The notes below the pieces were generated by a model, which was given only the letters and a program-made list of their open reading frames with translations, made no database searches and was not told the DNA's origin. Positions 5,319 through 8,237 of a stretch of DNA of 8,237 bases are shown one piece after another. Position 1 is the first letter of the stretch, and each line of letters begins with the position of its first letter. The DNA lies in the NCBI GenBank assembly GCA_050013055.1, contig JBEKGC010000306.1:1-8237 (forward strand), written 5' to 3'. Made by a program: the position numbers and the translations under genes. This stretch comes from Palsa-504 sp050013055 (lineage in GTDB: Bacteria > Actinomycetota > Actinomycetes > Streptosporangiales > Streptosporangiaceae).

Positions 5319-6113
5319 TTATATTCTCGGTCTGGTCCGCAGCCCCTGCAGGCCGCCGTCAACGGCCAGCGCCGTGCCGGTGGTGGCGCTCGCCAGCGGG
5401 CTGGCCAGGTAAGCGATGGCGGCGGCGACCTCCGCCGCGGTGACCAGGCGGCCCATGGGCTGACGTGCGTTCAGCGCGGCGCGTTCGGCGGCTGGGTCGG
5501 GCGCGGCGTCGAGCAGCCGGCCGATCCACGGGGTATCCGCGGTGCCCGGGTTCACGCAGTTCACCCGGATCCCCTCGGCGACGTGGTCGGCCGCCATGGC
5601 CAGCGTGAGCGAATACACCGCGCCCTTGCTCGCGCAGTACAGGGCCCGCTGGGGCAGGCCCGCGGTGGCCGCGACCGAGCAGGTGTTGACGATAGCCGCC
5701 TGCCCGTGGTCGCGCACCGCCTGACGGAGCAGCGGCATGGCCGCCCGGGTCGTGCGCACGATGCCCAGCACGTTCACGTCGAAAACCCGCCGCCACTCGT
5801 CGTCGTCGTTGTCCTCGACCGTGCCCGCCGCCCCGATGCCGGCGTTGTTCACCAGGATGTCGAGCCGGCCCAGGGACCGGCCGACGTCGCTGACGGCGGC
5901 CCGGACCGCGGCGTCGTCGGTCAGGTCCGCGACCACCGGGTCGATGTCGGTGCCGTCCAGAGCCTGGCGCATCTGGTCGGACGTGACCCGGTCCAGCGCG
6001 GCGACCCTGGCCCCGCGGGCGGCGAGCAGCCGGGCCGTGGCCAGCCCGATACCCGAGGCGCCTCCGGTCACCAGGGCGGTCAGCCCGGAGAATTCAGTCG
6101 ACGATTCCGTCAT
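5319..6113 (-). CDS. SDR family NAD(P)-dependent oxidoreductase (DHRS6-like)
   Basis: This 264-aa classical short-chain dehydrogenase has the Rossmann motif TGGASGIG (16-23), an acidic D41 after the second strand that favours NAD over NADP, and D63 (VVADL). It also has NNAG (89-92), N114, S146 and the YCASK catalytic pair Y159/K163. The C-terminal NPGTADTPW (188-196), RQPMGRLVTAAEVAAAIAYL and VDGGLQGL resemble the DHRS6 and 2-keto-3-deoxy-L-fuconate dehydrogenase branch, suggesting a sugar-acid or hydroxy-acid substrate; the exact substrate is unknown. ATG (bases 6111-6113) is the natural start, as the motif begins 15 residues in. There is no strong ribosome site. TATACC lies about eight bases upstream on the minus strand, so a leaderless transcript is possible. 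The gene is divergent from the PPTase and convergent with folB. Confidence 0.88.
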   Translation of the reverse strand: MTESSTEFSGLTALVTGGASGIGLATARLLAARGARVAALDRVTSDQMRQALDGTDIDPVVADLTDDAAVRAAVSDVGRSLGRLDILVNNAGIGAAGTVEDNDDDEWRRVFDVNVLGIVRTTRAAMPLLRQAVRDHGQAAIVNTCSVAATAGLPQRALYCASKGAVYSLTLAMAADHVAEGIRVNCVNPGTADTPWIGRLLDAAPDPAAERAALNARQPMGRLVTAAEVAAAIAYLASPLASATTGTALAVDGGLQGLRTRPRI

Positions 6114-6167
6114 AGGTCCGAGGTATAACGCATGGTCGCCCGCCGGGTCCAGCCCTCGGCCGGCCAT

Positions 6168-6173
6168 TAAGCT
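6168..6173 (+). promoter_or_regulatory. Candidate leaderless -10 box of the PPTase gene
   Basis: TAAGCT fits the actinobacterial TANNNT pattern and lies six bases before GTG 6180, the spacing seen for leaderless transcripts. No Shine-Dalgarno precedes that GTG, which supports the idea. A second possible -10, TATAAC (6124-6129), would give a leadered transcript. Confidence 0.35.
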
Positions 6174-6179
6174 GACCTG

Positions 6180-6923
6180 GTGGCGGTACTGGCGGGCCCG
6201 GAGGCGGGCACCGCTCACCTGTGGTGGGCGCGACGGCAGGACGCCTCGGCTGACCTCACCGCTCTGCTCGATGACACCGAGCGTCAGCGCTGGGCGGCCT
6301 ACCGGCGCGAGGATGACCGCGAGCGCTTCCTGGTCGGCTGCGCGCTCGCCAAGACCGTGCTCGCGGCCTACGCCGGCCGGGACCCGGTCGGCGTTCACTT
6401 CGACCGGGCCTGCCGCACCTGCGCCCAGCCGCACGGAAAACCCGTCCTGGCGGGTGGCGGCTTCGAGCATTCGGTGACACATTCCGGCGACCTGATCGCC
6501 GTGGCCGTGGCCGCGCATCCGGTCGGCGTGGACGTGGAGCAGCTCGACGGCCGGGTGCGCCCGCTGGGGGGCAGCGGAGACTCTCAGGCGCTGGCGGCCC
6601 TGGTCTTCAGCCAGCAGGAGCAGGCCGCCCTGGCCGCGGCCCGGCCGTCCGCCCGGTCCGGCGCCTTCCTGGTCGGCTGGACGCGCAAGGAAGCCGTGAC
6701 CAAGGCGACGGGCGACGGGATGCGGGCCCGTTTCAGCGACGTCATCGTGGCCGGGCCGCCGGGGGCGGCGCGCCTGGTCGCGTGGCCCTACCCGGAGGAT
6801 CCGCACGGCGTGGCCCTGCTGGACCTCCAGGCCGCCCCCGGATACGTCGCGGCGCTCGCTGTCCTCGGCCGCTGCGACGCGGTGCAGGCTCGGGACGGAT
6901 CGGCGCTGCTGGCCGGCGGCTGA
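6180..6923 (+). CDS. 4'-phosphopantetheinyl transferase, Sfp type
   Basis: PPTases of this type move the phosphopantetheine arm of coenzyme A onto a serine of carrier proteins in polyketide, nonribosomal-peptide or fatty-acid synthases. The 247-aa size and motifs fit: GKP (86-88), FEHSVTHSGDLIAVAV (95-110) as the P2-like region, GVDVEQ (116-121) with Mg-binding D118 and E120, and WTRKEAVTKATGDG (167-180) with E171 and K175. A CRTC pair (78-81) just before HGKP is common in the actinobacterial branch as I recall it. GTG 6180 is the first start of the frame; the conserved part begins at about residue 10. No synthase gene is in the window, so the carrier-protein partner is unknown. It lies on the same strand as the lutB fragment, 44 bp upstream of it, and has probably replaced or been joined to the front of the lut locus. 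Confidence 0.88.
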   Translation: MAVLAGPEAGTAHLWWARRQDASADLTALLDDTERQRWAAYRREDDRERFLVGCALAKTVLAAYAGRDPVGVHFDRACRTCAQPHGKPVLAGGGFEHSVTHSGDLIAVAVAAHPVGVDVEQLDGRVRPLGGSGDSQALAALVFSQQEQAALAAARPSARSGAFLVGWTRKEAVTKATGDGMRARFSDVIVAGPPGAARLVAWPYPEDPHGVALLDLQAAPGYVAALAVLGRCDAVQARDGSALLAGG

Positions 6924-6967
6924 GGATCACCCGGACGGCCAGGGGCGGCGTCGCGGCGCAGGCGGGT

Positions 6968-7225
6968 CTTGTACCGTTGCGGGACAAGCATTTTTCTGCC
7001 GAACGGACGGTGTTCAACGCCGCCGCCCGGGTGCTTCGCTCGCCGCGGTTGCTGGCCGCCGCGCAGCGGGCCGGGTCGCTGGGCGGCAAGCTGGCCGGGC
7101 GGTCCGGTGCGATCCGCCGGCTTCCGCCGCCGCTGGGCGGCTGGACGCAGACCCGCGATGCCCCGGCGCCGCCGCCTGAATCGTTTCGCGCCTGGTGGGC
7201 GAGGACCAGGGGGCCGGGCCGGTGA
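6968..7225 (+). pseudogene. lutB: lutB 3' remnant (lactate-utilisation iron-sulfur protein)
   Basis: This frame reads as the last 85 or so residues of LutB: LVPLRDK (compare the V-H-L-R segment that follows the last cysteine cluster), then SAERTVFNAAARVLRSPRL, AIRRLPPPLGGW and the typical ending ESFRAWW. LutB is the Fe-S/LUD subunit of the LutABC complex that oxidises L-lactate to pyruvate and is normally about 450-490 aa. The LUD domain and all iron-sulfur cysteines are missing, and the 44 bp between the PPTase stop and here hold no good start; the only in-frame option is TTG 6977. The stop TGA overlaps a GTG in the classical lutB-lutC manner. It is therefore a truncated relic, not a functional subunit. 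Confidence 0.72.
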
Positions 7226-7973
7226 CCGGAACGGCCGAGACCAGATCCTGGCCCGCATCCGCGCCGCGACCGGCGCCGAAGGCGCCGTCGGCGGCCAGGC
7301 TCACCCCGGGACGAGCGACCCGCCCCGCGCGCCCGTGGACGCGGCCCGCGCGCCCGTGGACGCGCCCGTGGACGCGGCCTACGCCGCGTTGCCGCGTGCG
7401 TACCTGCGCGCGCACCACGGCGCCGGCTCCGTCGACATCGTGGACTTGTTCGCCGAGCGGGTCGCCGACTACCGGGCGGTGGTCGAGCGCGTGTCCGAAC
7501 AGGACCTGCCCTCCGCCGTGGCCAGCGCGTTGTCCGCGCGGGCCGAGGTCGTGTCCGCTCCGTTCGTAACGCCCGCCGGGCTACCGCCCGGATGGCTGAC
7601 CGGGTTGCCTCCGGCGATCGAGTTGGCCGCGGACGAACCACCGCTTTCCGCGGCCGGACTCGACCAGATGGCGGGTGTCATCACCGGCTGCGCGGTGGCC
7701 ATCGCCGAGACCGGCACGATCATCCTGGATCACGGTCCCGGGTCCTCGGGTCAGGGGCGCCGGCTGCTGACCCTGGTGCCCGACTTCCGCCTGGTGGTGG
7801 TCCGGGCCGGCCAGGTCGCCGCCGACCTGGCCGACGCGTTCGCGCAGCTGGACCCGGCCCGTCCGCACACGCTCATCTCGGGTCCCTCGGCCACCAGCGA
7901 CATCGAGCTGATCCGGGTTGAGGGCGTGCACGGCCCGCGTCTCCTGCACGTCATCCTCACCGGGTTTCCATGA
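7222..7973 (+). pseudogene. lutC: lutC (LUD-domain lactate-utilisation protein C), apparent frameshift near the start
   Basis: The body is a clear LutC: TGCAVAIAETGTIILD, GRRLLTLVPDFRLVVV, and GPSATSDIELIRVEGVHGPR near the end. LutC is the small LUD subunit of the LutABC L-lactate oxidation complex. The natural start is GTG 7222, overlapping the lutB stop (GTGA), with AGGGGG eight bases upstream. From it the frame reads VTGTAETRSW, whereas the conserved helix RDQILARIRAA lies in the next frame; one base appears lost after GTGACCGGAACGGCC (about 7237). Restoring one base would give about 250 aa. Without it, the body frame could start only at ATG 7158, inside the lutB remnant, or GTG 7335, which loses the first helix. 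It may be a true pseudogene, a shortened working LUD protein, or a sequencing error. With lutA absent and lutB truncated, decay is the best reading. Confidence 0.72.
7324..7377 (+). repeat. Short in-frame tandem repeat in lutC
   Basis: A 21-bp unit (CCCGCGCGCCCGTGGACGCG plus one base) at 7324-7344 is repeated at 7345-7365, sharing 20 bases, and a 13-base piece CCCGTGGACGCGG follows at 7365-7377. It encodes RAPVDAA, RAPVDA and PVDAA in the linker before the conserved part of LutC. It looks like a slippage or duplication product. Confidence 0.6.
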
Positions 7974-8024
7974 TCGCGAAAGGTTGACAGTCTGCCCGGA
8001 CTGTGAAGTCTTCGCGATCATGGA
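7967..8024. terminator. Nested hairpin with 14-bp perfect arms over the lutC stop
   Basis: TCCATGATCGCGAA (7967-7980) is the exact reverse complement of TTCGCGATCATGGA (8011-8024). The 30-base loop contains a second stem, ACAGTC (7987-7992) with GACTGT (7999-8004). The left arm includes the lutC stop codon TGA (7971-7973). It lies between lutC and lon on the same strand, so a bidirectional or actinomycete-type terminator that insulates lon is likely. There is no T-run. A dispersed palindromic element of the genome is the alternative. Confidence 0.6.
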
Positions 8025-8079
8025 GGGCACTGATCGCTGCGGGCGAACGCGGTGGGGAAATTTCGGCGGGCTCTTCTTT

Positions 8080-8100
8080 CTTGAGTGTGTATGACTCAAG
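8080..8100. promoter_or_regulatory. HAIR operator, HspR-binding inverted repeat upstream of lon
   Basis: CTTGAGT (8080-8086), seven bases, then ACTCAAG (8094-8100) is an exact copy of the HspR-associated inverted repeat consensus. In Streptomyces, HspR, a MerR-like repressor that uses DnaK as co-repressor, controls the dnaK operon, clpB and lon through such sites. The site ends 16 bp before the lon ATG and contains TATGAC (8090-8095), a possible -10, so bound HspR should block initiation. Expected outcome: lon repressed in normal growth and induced by heat or misfolded protein. Confidence 0.9.
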
Positions 8101-8104
8101 CTTT

Positions 8105-8109
8105 GGAGG
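8105..8109 (+). promoter_or_regulatory. Ribosome binding site of lon
   Basis: GGAGG lies seven bases before ATG 8117, an optimal spacing, and fixes the start of the partial lon gene. Confidence 0.75.
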
Positions 8110-8116
8110 CCATCAA

Positions 8117-8237
8117 ATGAGTGAAACGCTCACGCTGCCGGTGCTGCCGCTGGACGACGACGTGGTGCTGCCGGGGATGGTGGTGCCGCTAGAGACATCA
8201 CAAGCAGAGGTCGGTGCCGCCATTGACGCGGCCCGGC
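8117..8237 (+). CDS. lon: ATP-dependent Lon protease (N-terminal fragment)
   Basis: Only the first 40 codons are in the window. The peptide begins MSETLTLPVLPLDDDVVLPG and continues MVVPLETS. This is the start of the Lon substrate-binding (LON/PUA-like) domain, with the L-P-V-L-P-L-D-D-x-V-V-L-P-G-M-V-V-P-L pattern typical of actinobacterial Lon. Lon is a cytosolic hexameric AAA+ serine protease that degrades misfolded and some regulatory proteins; the ATPase and Ser-Lys catalytic parts lie beyond the window. The start is fixed by GGAGG seven bases upstream. The perfect HAIR operator 16 bp upstream, known for Streptomyces lon, independently supports the identification and predicts HspR control. 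Confidence 0.88.
   Translation, partial: MSETLTLPVLPLDDDVVLPGMVVPLETSQAEVGAAIDAAR

Noticed and set aside
4968..6113. FolB plus SDR as a FolX/FolM-like pterin pair.
   Set aside because: The SDR has TGxxxGxG, not the TGx3RxG motif of the FolM/PTR1 type, resembles the DHRS6 branch, and is convergent rather than co-transcribed. The FolB has the FolB-type KP and WE motifs.
6118..6159. CCGAGG/CCTCGG inverted repeat between the SDR and PPTase genes.
   Set aside because: Six-base GC-rich arms 30 bp apart are expected by chance here.
5319..6806. 495-aa minus-strand extension of the SDR.
   Set aside because: The extra N-terminal part lies opposite the PPTase gene and has no motifs; the Rossmann motif begins 15 residues after the ATG at 6113.
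1..8237. CRISPR array, insertion sequence, integrase or rRNA genes.
   Set aside because: I looked for regularly spaced repeats, transposase or recombinase motifs and rRNA sequence on both strands and saw none.

Overview
The DNA is very G+C rich and most third codon positions are G or C. It uses GTG as well as ATG starts, and it has a perfect HspR operator (HAIR) in front of lon. This points to a high-GC actinomycete. A Streptosporangiales/Thermomonosporaceae-type host is my guess, not something the sequence proves.

Left part (1-4317, all on +) looks like a plasmid-derived or integrated conjugative-element module. It opens with the tail of a GHKL-type ATP-binding protein (1-194). Two small unrecognised proteins follow (191-667 and 648-830), each overlapping the gene before it. 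A 354-bp gene-free stretch (831-1184) carries several strong inverted repeats. A tightly coupled three-gene operon follows: a replication-relaxation-like protein (1185-1931), a membrane-anchored VirD4/TraD-like coupling ATPase (1928-3796) and a membrane-anchored J-domain protein (3793-4317). Both junctions are ATGA overlaps, each preceded by a good Shine-Dalgarno sequence. No classical relaxase, integrase or tRNA attachment site is visible, so only part of an element is here.

Middle (4318-4967) is 650 bp without a credible gene. It has one imperfect hairpin after the operon and a relatively AT-rich island (about 4741-4890) with tandem CACTGTAC repeats. This looks like a control region or the junction between element and chromosome.

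Right part (4968-8237) looks chromosomal. It holds a FolB dihydroneopterin aldolase that resembles the E. coli enzyme, a convergent short-chain dehydrogenase (5319-6113, -), and a divergent Sfp-type phosphopantetheinyl transferase (6180-6923, +). These are followed by the wreck of a lactate-utilisation locus: only the last ~85 codons of lutB remain, and lutC appears to carry a one-base frameshift just after its GTG start. A 14-bp-arm nested hairpin begins over the lutC stop codon. The window ends in the first 40 codons of lon, behind a textbook HAIR operator.

The most notable points are the relaxase-less conjugation-like module with its J-domain partner, the inverted-repeat cluster at 885-1166, the decayed lut locus next to a PPTase, and the perfect HAIR upstream of lon.
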